DNA from: Chalara sp. BL73
Lineage: Eukaryota; Ascomycota; Leotiomycetes; Helotiales
Length of the DNA: 64,000 nucleotides
NCBI GenBank assembly: GCA_918026815.1
Contig: CAKJVC010000068.1
Span: 372,001 to 436,000 of the forward strand
Reading direction: 5' to 3'
How positions within the stretch are numbered: position 1 is the first letter of the stretch; each line of letters begins with the position of its first letter. The notes beneath the pieces were generated by a model. It was given only the letters and a program-made list of their open reading frames with translations, was not told the origin of the DNA and ran no database searches. A program made the translations under genes and the position numbers. This document shows, one piece after another, positions 32,671-44,356 of the stretch.

Positions 32671-34005
32671 ATGGGAGCACCTAAGGGATCCACTAGCCTG
32701 GAGAGTTTGCCGACCGAGATCACAATTCTGGTTCTGCTTAACCTACCAGATCCTTCGTCATTACGAGCACTTGTTCGAGCTTCCCCTTTGCATCACGAAC
32801 TTTATTCCCACCAACGGCGACTTTTTCTATCTACCGCACTGTTTAATAGTCTACATTATGATGGGCTACATATTGCCTTAACAATTCAAGAAGCTTCGAT
32901 TATTTTTCGAGAAGAAAAAGACCACGATAGTAGTGAAGAGGAAGAAGATATTATCTTGAGAAAAAAGAAGCTTAGGTGTCGGTTTTTCGAACAGCCCTCT
33001 GCGGTGTATATGTCTCGACGCTGGCTTAACAAAACAGACTTTGATACAATTGTATCGATTTTACGGCGTTACTGGACAATTACAGCAGTCGCATCTAACT
33101 TTATACAAGAGAACCTTTCAGTAAACCCGGTCACAACTGAACGATGTCATATTTATCCAAGTCCGTCTAGAAGTGAATGCCATCGTGTGCATCGCGCTCT
33201 GTACTACTTCGAGCTTTACTGCTTGCTTTTCGCCTCACGAACCTTTTTTGGCCGGAGTTCTGAATACACTGATCAAGTGGCTCTTAACGTAACCGAAAAT
33301 GAGTTTTCTCTACTTTTTTTCCTCCCTCTTCTCGAGAGTTGGGAAGTCGAAGAAGTCGCTTGCATTCGGCATTACGTTCTTAGCCAATACACTAAGGTGT
33401 TACAAGCCTGCGTATCGGAGCTTCAACAACTTGAGTCGCGAATGGAGGAACATGCTTTTCTTTTCGCAAGTATGCTTGCCATTTTGTATTTTATTTTTAC
33501 GTTACATTAGCTTACGTAATTAGCAGGCAACGAAGATCAGTTCGATATATCGACACCAACTAAACTAGACGAGCGAAAAGAATACCTTTTGTCTTTAGGC
33601 ATCACTTTCTTTTTTGCTGTATTTTTTGCGCCTACTCTTTCCGCTCAAGCTAGACTTATTTTTCACAATCCTGGGCGAAGAATACGCTTTCTCTCGCGCG
33701 CTATTTCTGCTTACCGCGAGCTTGAAAAAGGCGACTTGTCGGAAAACAAATACAATAATACTATCCTTGTATTTACTAGCGATAATGAAGGTCCTAACGC
33801 CGCTTTGCCGTGGTCTAGATTTTCGGATCCGGAGTTCTTTTATCAAGGACGAGAATTCTTGCGAAGCTGGGGATATGTAATGTGGGATCGGTCACGATTA
33901 GAAAGTTGGAAAGTATTAGAAAAGAATGTAGCTGTTTGGTTAGAGGATAAAGATGTTGCTCCGCGGGTGCTTTTGAATCGATGGGGAAGACCAATGAGAC
34001 ATTAA
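32671..34005 (+). CDS. F-box protein, 425 aa
   Basis: Two exons, 32671-33469 and 33527-34005, across an intron at 33470-33526 (GTATGC...GCAG). Residues 9-50 contain LESLPTEITILVLLNLPD and LRALVRASPLHHELY, a clear F-box for Skp1 binding. An acidic, Lys-flanked segment (SSEEEEDIILRKKK) lies at about 90-110. The C-terminal GPNAALPWSRFSD...LRSWGYVMWDRSRLESW has a counterpart in the F-box gene at 12418, so both probably belong to one expanded family. The ATG chosen is the one just before the F-box; the frame is open further upstream almost to the transposon end. Its promoter has only about 260 bp of host DNA before the hAT element. Codon use is more AT-rich than in the cluster genes. Confidence 0.72.
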
Positions 34006-34432
34006 TCTGAGGGAAAGCTACATAAGACATGATAGAGGATTTCTCTCAAAGTTTGGATGGGTGTATAAGGGTAGTATATGGACAAGTCCAATGCGCATTG
34101 GTACTTTTGACCAATCTGCGCTCTCCGGCATCCCGCGACATTGGAGGCTCAAACTGGGTTATGAATCAACCAATAAACTTCATAGGCACTGCAATGTATT
34201 GGTTCTTTAGACTCAATTGCTTCGGCGTGCGTTCTAATTGTCAAGTCGATGAAGGCTTGTTCCAGACATCTACCCTTAACAGTAGATGGTTAGGAACTAT
34301 TCTAGTGAACTAGAACCTTTACGGTTATTCAGCATCTTTACAAAGAGAGAATAGACTCGGAGATCCTGGATCTTTATATTTTACATGCATTTAATTTGCA
34401 CCAAGTAAATAAGGATTAGCCGCTGTTGCCCG
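34006..34432. other. Spacer, no gene seen
   Basis: 3' flank of the F-box gene. A short plus-strand frame (34029-34313) has no recognisable content. Confidence 0.5.
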
Positions 34433-35000
34433 GGGATTAGCTTAAGTAACGAAAGATTTCGGTTAATAAACATATTTCAAGTTAAACATAGTAAAATTGA
34501 TTAATTTTTTATATTTTTTTATATTTTATAATGTTATTATAAGCAGTTTTTTAAACCCCCCCCCCCCCCCCCCCAAAAAAAAAGCCAATATGTAACAAAC
34601 ACGCATCGATCCTTTTCACCTAGTGCTGCATCCTACCCACACACAACCTTAACATCTCAAACACAACATCACCGCACAACCCAACTCTTATAACTTTTCC
34701 CCCACCTCGCAAAGCCGCCTCAAACAGTACCCTCCCGGTCTCAGCGATCTCACATCCAAATCATTCCACCAATTCCTTCCGGCGCCGAAAACATAAATCA
34801 AGTCTCTTCCGGCCCGGGCACTTAGGAGATGTGAGACCATAGGATCAAAGGAGCCGCGCGACCGCACCTCAATAGGTAGAACGCGCACGGCCGGAAAGAA
34901 AGGAGATGCAGGGCGAAGAAAGCCTCAATGTGGGGGTTGCGGGGAAGAGGATTTCGGAAGGATGGGAGGATGGGAGGATGCCGCTTATTTACAAGTTTCC
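34433..35000. repeat. Dispersed repeat, copy 2, with an internal inversion
   Basis: 34433-34792 matches 8293-8640 in direct orientation. 34911-35000 matches 8645-8735 in inverted orientation. Between them are about 118 bp not found in copy 1. A C19 run followed by A9 (34556-34583) replaces a short mixed stretch in copy 1 (AAACCAAAAAAAC). Confidence 0.75.
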
Positions 35001-35325
35001 TATGGGTCTCTTCCGTAAGCTAGGCCGTATGACCTTGAGTGATAGAGGGGAGGGGAGGGATGTTGATGAAGTTGGGTGCGAGGTCAGGGTACATCGATTA
35101 GAATGGAGGAAGGAATTTAATTGCGAGGAGGAGCAGTTGAGCAAGAGGCTTTTTGCATAGTTGGTAATCAAATGGTATTCCCCGGGCCGAGTCTCCAGAA
35201 ACATCGGCCCTTTTCCATTCCAGAACTTTGTAACGCCTACGCAGGTGAACCTATTCGTAATATACAGAAATATTAATACCCATTATGCTGCCACATGGTC
35301 CAAATTAACCATTAAAAAATCCCGT
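35001..35325. other. Spacer, no gene seen
   Basis: 3' flank of the lysophospholipase gene. A plus-strand frame running through from 34906 is largely the inverted repeat segment and is not taken as a gene. Confidence 0.5.
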
Positions 35326-37339
35326 TCATGAAAGCATCATAAGGCCCATCACTGCTGCTACCAAAATCATTCCGGAACTCCTCAAAGCTCCCGCGGTATT
35401 GCTTAACAGACTGACTTCTCCAATCTTGTATGCTGGGTTATACAGTGGGGGCTCCCTCGAGTCCACCGTGCCATTCCAGCAGTATCGCGTAAAGCACTGT
35501 GAGCACGCATCTGGCACTGCAGTCCCTGTGCGACCAAAACTCCTGCTCAGAACCGCACACCCGACACATGTCGCCCATTGTGAATCCAGGGTGCCGTTAC
35601 CCAGCGTTGCAACATCATATCCATTACGGATAATCGTGTTACGTTGGGTGTTGTTGTATTCTGGGTCAAAAGTCGAGACATTAGAGTGCGTTATGTATGG
35701 CGCATTTGGGATATAAACGATGAGCGGGTGGTCGCCAGTGGCGTTTGAGACGTTACAACCGAAAAAAGTAGGATGTTGGTTCAAGCCCAGATTGACAAAG
35801 GTGTTCTGATCTGGTATAGCGGGGAATGCGGTCCCATTTTCGATGGTGGCGTTCAAAGAGCGCTCATAAGTTGCGACGAGGGAGGTTCCGTTAGGCCAAA
35901 AGTACGTCGTGTCAGCTGACGAATCGACAGCAAAGATTACGTCAACATTTCGAACGGGCTGGATGAGAGGATAAAGAGGGATATTCTGCCCATCCTCACC
36001 TCCATCAACCAAACTCAGCTCTTGAGTTTGTGCATTGCGGTTGGTCTCGTTATTGAAACCCAAGAAGGGGTTCGGTTGCCACTGTGCGATATCATCATTT
36101 CCAGCACCGAGATCGGTTAGGATACTGGTAAAGACGCGTTTGAGCGAGTCCGGAAGACCGGTGCTGTTAATATTGAGTAGAAACGTATTAAACAGGCTGG
36201 AGGAAGTGCCCATGACGAAGCCGGCCTGATCAAAGCCCTCTCTGCATACTCCATTCGTGGGAACAACACCTTGAGAGAAATTGGAGCCTACGTATTGAAG
36301 TGGCGCAAAGCCATAAAGTGAAGGATCCCATGAACCGAGCTCGAATGGACTGAATTCGTAGACTGTAGAGTTGAGAGATACTATATGAGTTCCTGGAGCA
36401 CGGCTATCTGCGACTAAGAAAGGCATTGGCATTGCACCAGCTTGAAAGTTCGGATCGAGCGCAATCGAGGAGAAGGTATAAGCTGGTCCACCGTCGGTAG
36501 CGTTAATTAGTTGATAGGACAAAGCTCGTCCCCAGTAATCCGTGATTGAAGCATTGAAGCCAGCTTCCCGCTTGCCATCTACCTGAGAAATGATGTCGCT
36601 GAAGTAGTCCGCGGTATCCAAGATGCCTGCAATGCCCCCAGGGGAAGGTCCTTGAAAGATAGAATTGCCAAACTGCCAGACAGAGGACCCTTCACTGCCA
36701 TCTCGCAGCGTCTGGACCGAGCTAAAGTTGTTGGTGTATATTGATCCAACGAGCCATCCACCACCCGAAAGTCCGGCAACATACGTTGACGCTTGAAGAA
36801 GTCCTCCAATCTGTCCAGTTCCAGTCGAATTGAAGGTTCGACTGTCTGCAGCAGCCAGAAACCCTGCTCCATTCATCAATGCTCTGTATCCTCCTCCCGA
36901 GACGGCGATGCCAACGTTGGGTAACGCAGATGTGTTGGTCCTGACCGCATCAATGTATGCTCCGGCATCGAACCCCGTGATATTCATCCTGATCAGGAAC
37001 TCCCGCATTGGGTCGACAGTAGCCGCCCGCCTCCTTTCCAACCATGATGTCTCGTTCGCCGATAGTGTGCTGGCACTTCGAATCGTTGGTCGATTCGCGG
37101 GACACGCGACTTCTGCAGGGGCATACCCACCAGAAGGGGAGTTCGGCAGCGCCCGTTTTGCTGCAGATAATGGGACTGCGAGAAGTTCTGCAGCTAGAAC
37201 ATTAGGAGAGGCATCTCGTGCAAAAATAACAGCTTAGCATGTTAGTTGTTGGTTCTGATCCCGAGCATTCCGGTCGCGTCAACATACCATTGGAAAGAGA
37301 AATTGATGCGACAGCCAGCGCAAGGTGCAGAAGCTTCAT
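35326..37339 (-). CDS. Secreted or GPI-anchored lysophospholipase (phospholipase B)
   Basis: Fungal phospholipase B family (cPLA2-type catalytic domain), which releases fatty acids from phospholipids and lysophospholipids outside the cell. Exon 1, 37339-37288, encodes a signal peptide ([17 protein letters not shown]). An intron at 37215-37287 (GTATGT donor, GAG acceptor) leads to exon 2, 37214-35326; total 646 aa, the usual length. The oxyanion motif [15 protein letters not shown] is near residue 110, the nucleophile Ser167 is in AGLSGGGW, and Asp421 is in [10 protein letters not shown]. Many N-x-S/T sites and paired Cys in the C-terminal third fit an extracellular protein. The last residues ([17 protein letters not shown]) are hydrophobic and end the protein, as a GPI-attachment signal does. 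Intact, and not part of the cluster. Confidence 0.93.
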
Positions 37340-39400
37340 GATGGGCTAGATTGTATATGAAAAGCCCAAACACAAGCAGAAATGAAATTAGCAAATGATA
37401 TATAACAATATCAGCTGTGCCGTGCAAGGAGATTGAGTGTTGGAGACAGGTTGGGGCTTGTGCTGTGCTCTTATGACGTTCCAGTGATGGATGCTTGCGG
37501 CTCTTGGCGGGAAGATCGGGAGATCTACAGGGACGCAATGCAGCTGAATATCCCCCCACACAGCTGAATTTCTCGATTGATGTTTCGTAATAATTATCTT
37601 ATGAGGAGAAGATATACCATTGAAGGATTTCTAGACATTTTATTCTGCTGCTGCTGACTGTTGCCACAGCGGGTTGCTGACATAAAAGTCGACAGTGAAG
37701 AAGAATCTAAAGATAAATAGATGTAAGATGTAGGTTCAGCACCAGTGTAGAACATGGCGCAGCTGTGGCGCTGAAACGCCGGATAAGCTCAGGTGGATGG
37801 ACCAATCCGATGGGCTGACCAGGTGACGGCGTAACAAATTCCCCAGTAGAGCGATTAGCGCCGATCTGCAGCATGGCGATCGCAGGGCACACTGGGCAAG
37901 CTGCCTGAAGTGTTGGCTTACGTGTTGCGAGTCAACTTTACAAAAACATATCACACTACAGAAAAAAGTTGATAATTTAATTGCACATTCGCAAGTTTAA
38001 AGACTATAAGAGTTTCACCGCATATGTTTGTTGCGATACAGTGTTATATTGCATTCGTCACTCAATGCGTGTGTTCCCGGATCGTTCGGCGTTCTGTGCG
38101 TCAGCGGTCAAAAAGAGGCGATGATGGCTTACAGCCACAACCGTAACACAGTAAGCCATACCGCCATCAAAAACTCTAGTTCAGAGAGCCCATTTTCTCG
38201 GAGGGACCGGCCACTTCCGAATTTCAGCCCCCGATCGGTCACCGAGATATATGCTTAATATCACTACGGAGGACGAAATAGAACCGCCGTCCCACATTCG
38301 AACATACACATCGCTTAAGGCCTAATCATCGCTAAGGCCAAAGTGATGGGTCAGATGGTTTCAAGTTAGATTATGAAGCGATTCACCAAAGGCGTGTTCG
38401 AGCTGTGTGACAAAGCGCGGATATATACTCAGTAACAATCCGGATGTTTTGAACGGCATCAATGCAAGTGTCCCGCAGCAGTTGCAACATGATTATCCGC
38501 ATATTGCCTTGCATGAACCGTAAACTCTGAACTATATCTGTCCCATTACCCGCTATTATTGCCGACGACATCCGAACTACAGAGTTGTTTTCCTCATTTC
38601 ATCTTCGTTCATTCCTATTCCGCTTTCACCAAACATTCAGATAAATCTTCATGTTTTATATTAATACAAGAGAGTGTTATGTTTAAAGCCGGTAAAAGCA
38701 GTGTCTAAATCTTCTTAATAAGTATGAAGTAGCCCTGCAATTTATGGCTGTATCACTATTCCTCCTTACACAATCCTCGTCTTCCTGCGCCTGTCTCTAT
38801 GCTCGCATGCTTGATTTTTCGGGTCTTCGGATAACTTTAAAAACATTCTCTCCTGCCTTCCAGATATGTGTCACATCTGGGTATTCATCAGGCAACCTAC
38901 CACTCCCCTTTCCCGACAGGGTTTCCCGAGTTATTCCGCTTTGAACCTCATAATCATCTCAAATACGGCCCTCCCCTATCCCCAGTCTGGAAGCCTCAAT
39001 ATTATCCAAACCATGCCAGTATTTTGGCTAACTGAATCTATTCGCATCCACATATTAGACCACTGCTCTGAATCAGCCCACAGTCTTCACTTCTCTAATA
39101 ATTTTTAATATAATGCTACCCACAACTGAGAAACTAGCAATCGTCTTATTCAATTCAGATCTTCGCTTCCGCAGATTATATATGCCCAGCCGTTGACTAA
39201 TGCCTACACGTCAGGCCTGGGAACTTCGTGGTAGGCGAACATCATCTTGAGCCACAGCACAGAGCGAGTGAGGCATCCTGGTAGGCTTTCACGAAAACCT
39301 AAGAAGGGCAAGATATCCGGGCTGCCGAAATTCCCAGGAACCAAGGAACAGGAAACCTTGATTTGAGGATGTAGTTAGTCTCGAAAATAAACGCCTGAAT
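37340..39400. other. Intergenic, no gene seen
   Basis: About 2 kb upstream of the lysophospholipase gene. Many short frames on both strands, none with recognisable motifs; no repeat or RNA gene identified. Confidence 0.45.
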
Positions 39401-39539
39401 ATGGAAACAGCGTGATACATCATTGCACTACTTCTCTACAATCATACAATTCTTTGTGGATAGGAAAAATGCAAGAGAACCTTTTTTGGCCACACCGGCC
39501 AGCCATATTTTGCGCATTACGGACCGCCTTATCTCCAGT

Positions 39540-40530
39540 GAAAGCACTCTTGAGTACGAGCCAGGCTAAACCGTTCCACCACCACCTGATCCCCCAAAGC
39601 GATATAGTGATCCCCGCTATACACACCGTACGCCGCAAACCATCCACTAACCCCATATACGTACTTTGTCCCCGCCGCAGGAGTATCAGCAACTGTGGTA
39701 CTGAGCGTCTAGCTCAATCCAAACACGGCTGTTAATTGCCCGATTTCCCCTCGGAGGTTAGCATAGTACAACGCCCTGTCCTTCGTGCCGTGCCGAAACT
39801 GCATCTTCGGTTGCCAGCTGTTATAGCCTTGGTATGCAGAGGTGATCAATCTTGCCCATTTCTCGGGGGATTGCGTCACGTTCCCCGCGATGCAAGCCCT
39901 GTCCCAGGACGCGTAGACACCGGCATTCAGATCGGGCGCCAGCTAAACCTGACCCAGCTGCGAAGATACCCGGGTAGCAAGTTGGTCATCATCGCTCCTG
40001 AGGATTAGCCCACGGAGAAGACGCGCGGTCGCTGATGAATGAGGGTCAGCTCTTGATTAAGGTGAGAGAACGAGGACTGGAGAACGTATATCCGGCTTAT
40101 AGGTGTCTAGCATCCACGGCACCGCGCTCGTGATCCCCTGGCTATTACCACTGCCGTGGGTTAGCGTCTCGGCCGAGATCATATCTCAGTGTTTATCGGC
40201 GAGATTGAGCGAGTCGGATATATCACGGTGAATCCGTTGGTATCGGCAAGCGATGCAAACGGCGTGCCCGTGCAAATTGCATCTGCTGAGCCTTTGAATC
40301 AGTGCTGATTGACTAGGATAGGTGGGTTTGGCCTCAGCATGTCCGGTACGTAAATGTAAAATCCAGCATTGCGAGGGTTTGGTCCGAAACCAGTGGTGAC
40401 TTGTTGAGTGAGGCCGTATCTGTACAGGTTGGAATTAGGGTCACTAGAAATATTAAGAGACGAAGAAGTCCCACGGCTGCTGGAGGATAAAAGTTTGTTC
40501 CTTCGCGATTTCCTGTTGCGTTGAGCAAAT
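39540..40530 (-). pseudogene. CE1 acetylxylan/feruloyl esterase pseudogene
   Basis: The minus strand carries the sequence of a fungal CE1 esterase in order but in shifting frames: LTQQVTTGFGPNPRNAGFYI and VPDMLRPNPPILVNQH (40430-40300), then a TGA where family members have an aromatic residue, GTPFASLADTNGFTVIYP (40260-40200), AETLTHGSGNSQGITSAVPW after a frame change (40170-40120), a nucleophile elbow read G-stop-SSGAMMTNLL (about 39995, the codon before the catalytic Ser region being TAA), QPKMQFRHGTKD (about 39810), TLSTTVADTPAAGTKYVYG (39700-39650) and GDHYIALGDQVVVERF (about 39590). At least three stops and several frameshifts make it inactive. Intact homologues release acetyl or feruloyl groups from plant xylan. 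Confidence 0.85.
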
Positions 40531-42374
40531 TTCAAATTAACTTGGTTATTATATTACTCAAAGCCTTGCATTCTCAGACATAACTTTTGGCGATGGTGAT
40601 CCTTTCATGTTTGCGAAACTACGAGAAAATTTCAAACAGCGTACAGCCTCCCATTTGCCTAATTTGAGCTACTGATATCCTATATGGGAAGAGACGTAAT
40701 ATTAAGGCAGAAGCTTATTGGCAGGCAAGCCCAGACCGATGTAGTGGCTTGAGGAATTATTGGGGCTAAAACAGCATTATCAGATTGTATCACAGCTGGT
40801 TATTTTAAAGCCAATATCACTCTCAGTAGGCTTTGAACTGTTATTGATTTTGATACCACCTACTATTTTTTTGGGTATATTTCAAGCGTTATACACAAGT
40901 TAAGGAGAATATATATATCATTCCGCCTATATACAATATGGGTAACAATCAGTTTTAGCACATAGCGTTTTAAAAGGTGCTGCTGTTACAAGTATAACCA
41001 AAGAGTACGCTTTGAGCATTAAGCCTTAGTACAGACAAATTTTTATAATACTCAACTTTTTGTTACAATGGTACAATGGTACAAACCAGCTTGGCATTCA
41101 ATGCCCCTGGTGCCCTACGGCTCTTGGGACCGGAATTCTAGGAAGCGGGCTGTTCCCAGTAAGCACTAATAAACGCCTACCGCCCTTCACGGGTTCGGGT
41201 AAGGCGTGCGGGTAAGGCGCGGGCTATCGGCCGACGGCGTGCTGTCGCGGGTTACAAAAAGTCTTCGCCCCATCGCGTCCAACCTTCCTCCTTCTCCGTT
41301 CATTTTCGTTAACGCTCCCTTCGAGGTTGCTCAGACCCCTTCACCTTGACATGTGACGTCTATGCCTCGTCAGCCTGGACAATAATGCGCACTGTCGCTG
41401 GGCCACCACAATGAACTGTGGAACCGCAAAAACAACTGCTCTTGCTTGAAGTTCTATTGCGCATTATAGTCTGATAAGAACTTTCGATCCCCTACGCCTG
41501 CTTCGATTCCGCAAGGGCTCTGATGGTGATACCTCTGAGGCGTGTCGTGTTGGCGGCGGATATGAAATGCAGGAGCCGGATCCTCTCGGCAGGACTCTGT
41601 GTACCGAACCAGCCCGGAAAAGCTGCATTATAACCAATCCGGGAAATATCTCACAATGACACAGTTGATTCCTAAATAGATAAGGTTTATCTATCTCGAT
41701 CGGTGGAGAGGCCGTCGCTTCAGTGCTGGGTGGAAAAAATCACAGGCAGGGCAGGATTGCCTTCTCTAGTCATCTATAAGCCCCGAGCGTCAGCCATCTG
41801 CCAGAGGGGCTGATCAATAACCCAGCATGTATGGTAACCTGGCGGGCTCCTGGGAGTAGTCTTTGCGTAAAGTTTGGAGTGCGTGCAGAGAGCGATTCTC
41901 TCTTAATGGGCAAGCTGAGATTTACGTAACTAAGGAATCGTGAGCAGCAATTTACAGATAGAGGCTTAGTTTAGCTCTATCAACTGGTAATTCCTGATTT
42001 GGATCCCCGGCTCAGCAGCCTGCAACTAGTTTTGCTCCTTGAATCTTTAGTCAAAAGAACCAACAATAGCTCCCTCGACCAATTTCGTAGGCATTTCAAA
42101 AAGCAACTACAATATAGATCCTGAGCGATTCAAGAAAAGTCAACCGCGCGAAATACCGCTGTGTAGATCCTCCCGCTATTTATATTGCCGAATTTACGGA
42201 AATAGCAATTAAGCAATACACAAATAGGAGCATTATGCATTTACAATAACGGAAGCGCTAATCGTACTTGCACCGCAGCTTAAAGGAGTTTGTAACAAGC
42301 GGAGAGAATAGATAGATAGGAAAAACAGCCACGTCTATGCTTAGCTTAACTTACATCTACGTATGCACGCCGAC
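40531..42374. other. Intergenic, no gene seen
   Basis: About 1.8 kb left of the polyketide cluster. A GC-rich patch at 41080-41300 contains short repeats such as GGGTAAGGCG. No convincing frame, tRNA or transposon end was found. It marks the change from decayed DNA to the cluster. Confidence 0.45.
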
Positions 42375-42381
42375 TCGGCGA
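42375..42381 (+). promoter_or_regulatory. TCGGCGA motif, distal site upstream of the regulator
   Basis: Heptamer TCGGCGA about 300 bp upstream of the regulator ATG, followed by CTTAAT. It matches the core of the inverted repeat downstream. Presumed binding site; inference from recurrence only. Confidence 0.35.
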
Positions 42382-42478
42382 CTTAATATTCACCAGAACT
42401 CTCCCATTCAGGCCTACCAAATGTGGTCGAACGATGCGCGTACTTGAATACAACAATGGCGAATTCAGCCAAACCATT

Positions 42479-42573
42479 TTTTTCGGCGATGATATTCCCC
42501 CGAATTATGATATAGGGTTCATAAGAAGTGGAGGAAGCATAGCATAATTCGGGGGAATATCATCGCCGAAAAA
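42479..42573. promoter_or_regulatory. Perfect 31-bp inverted repeat upstream of the regulator gene
   Basis: Left arm 42479-42509 and right arm 42543-42573 are exact inverse complements over 31 bp, separated by 33 bp. Each arm contains TCGGCGAT (42483-42490; complement at 42562-42569) and a CCCCCGAATTATG stretch. The right arm ends 102 bp before the ATG of the Zn2Cys6 regulator, so the structure sits in its promoter or 5' UTR. It could be an autoregulatory dyad, a cruciform, or a hairpin in the transcript leader; alternatively a very small inserted palindrome. Confidence 0.7.
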
Positions 42574-42675
42574 TGTGGGAGACAGCCGCCTTCACGTGGC
42601 TGCGCGCGCACCTCTATTCCGGCATTAATCCTTAACAATCTTGCGACATGAAAATCAAAAGATTAATTGTATAGA

Positions 42676-44356
42676 ATGTCTACAAAGCTTCGATCGGCGT
42701 GTGACAAATGCCACGAGACCAAAGTGCGATGTAGCGGTGACGTCCCCTGCCAAGGATGCTTGACATCTAGAAGTTTGTGCTTCTACAGCGTTTCGAATCC
42801 ACTGGGAAGACCTAGAGGAACGAAGAAGAAGCAAATTCGCGGAGGATCGAGGGGCAACAACACCTGGGATAGAGACGATGTAGCTAACGGAGACGCTATG
42901 GCGACGACGGCCGCGACGACGGCCGGGACGACGGGGGATCGGGGCTCAAGTAAACGAACCAGGACCAACAATGGCGATTGCAGCGGCTCTGTGTCGAGAG
43001 TTATCGTCGTATCCAATGGGCACAGAGATGATGCGTCTGATCTTCTGGGTTCTGGCGGTCCGCCTCCAGGTGACAGCTCATCTTTCATTCCAACCCACCA
43101 TGGACAACACAACGTCTGCATGTCAGATGCTGCAGCGCCAAGTGGCTTCAGGCTCAACAAGCCCTTGAACCCCGCAGGCAGTACAACCAAGGGCCTCGGT
43201 GATGTACTACCACATAGCTTCGATTACAATGACTTGGACAGATACGCGATTTCAGATGTTGCCAGGTCCGACTTCAGTTCTCTGACCAATTTGGATGCTC
43301 GAACTCCAATTTTGTGGGATGACTCGACGTTCAGTGTTGACAGTGAAACTTCTTCAGAGCTACTTCGGACGGGTGCAGAGAATCTAGATTTTTCAGACGC
43401 ATTCAAGGTAAAAAACAATTTCTGTTCAAACGAGGCGCATTTATGTGCGGCTCTTGTGCATTAATCATTGCATTTGACAACGAAAGCCTTGACACACTCA
43501 GTAACGAAAATAGGGATACCAGACGACTCAAAACGCTATTATTGACGATGTCCTTCCGAACGCCAACCCCCAACCACAATCCCACGCGAGTTCCGAGTCA
43601 AGTCTATCTATTTCGGTTCCGACAGGCTCAGAGGACGTGACTTTGGTGAACAAATCCACACCGATGAGGCCCACGGAAAGCGCATCTCCGAAAGCATTGT
43701 CCGCAAACACGTGCACCTGCCTGCAGAAACACGCAGAGGTCCTCAGCAATCCGATATTGTCAGAGAAACGTGCGTGCGACGGCCCCGAGAATGGGGTCTG
43801 GTCGATGGACAAGGCTTTATCGCTGGCAAGTCAGGCCATGAAAGCGTGGCAGGGTCTGCTCAACTGTCTATATTGCCCTTATGACGACGACCAAGAAGTC
43901 ATGCTCCTCACATTCATGAGTATTAGAGCCGTCACCCGATATCTGCAGCGTCTTTCCCCGCGCTACACCAACACCAGTCTCCAGGTTCCCGGCTCCAATT
44001 CGCCGCAATCCGCTAAAGGCGATGACCGTCTGCAGATTGGTTCTTTCGAATTGGAGGGAAGCGATCGGATGCTTGTGCTCAGAGTGCTCTACCAGGTCAC
44101 ACTGCAGAAGGTTAAGTGTATACTTCATTCCTTGCAAGTGATTCAGAATAAGAAGAAGGGGCGGCTGCTGGAGAAGACACAGAACAAACCGGCGGGGGCC
44201 GACGATTATCAGGCATCGAGTAATTTATTCCATATACAGCAGATATCGTATGGTCTTGTTACCTCGCTGCATACGTTAGAGTCGGCCTTGAACGGCTCTA
44301 AGGACTCCGGAGCCGTGGATCTTCTAGGGAATCTACAGGCCCCAAAGAATATCTAA
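42676..44356 (+). CDS. Zn2Cys6 transcription factor, AflR-like cluster regulator
   Basis: Binuclear zinc-cluster DNA-binding protein, likely the pathway-specific activator. Exons 42676-43407 and 43514-44356 join in phase across an intron at 43408-43513 (GTAAAA...ATAG, 106 bp), giving 524 aa. Cys9, 12, 19, 25, 28 and 35 form CX2CX6CX5CX2CX6C. They are followed by a basic linker, GRPRGTKKKQIRGG. The C-terminal half has CTCLQKHAEV...ALSLASQAMKAWQGLLNC, the layout of the AflR-type regulatory domain of polyketide clusters. The stretch at about 70-110 is low complexity (TTAATTAGTT). It converges with the NR-PKS, 3' ends 0.8 kb apart. The ATG at 42676 is the first one in frame. The intron is the least certain part; it avoids a stop at 43462. 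Confidence 0.88.

Noticed and set aside
41080..41300. GC-rich patch as an RNA gene or transposon end
   Set aside because: It contains short direct repeats, but no tRNA boxes, no terminal repeats and no matching copy elsewhere in the window.
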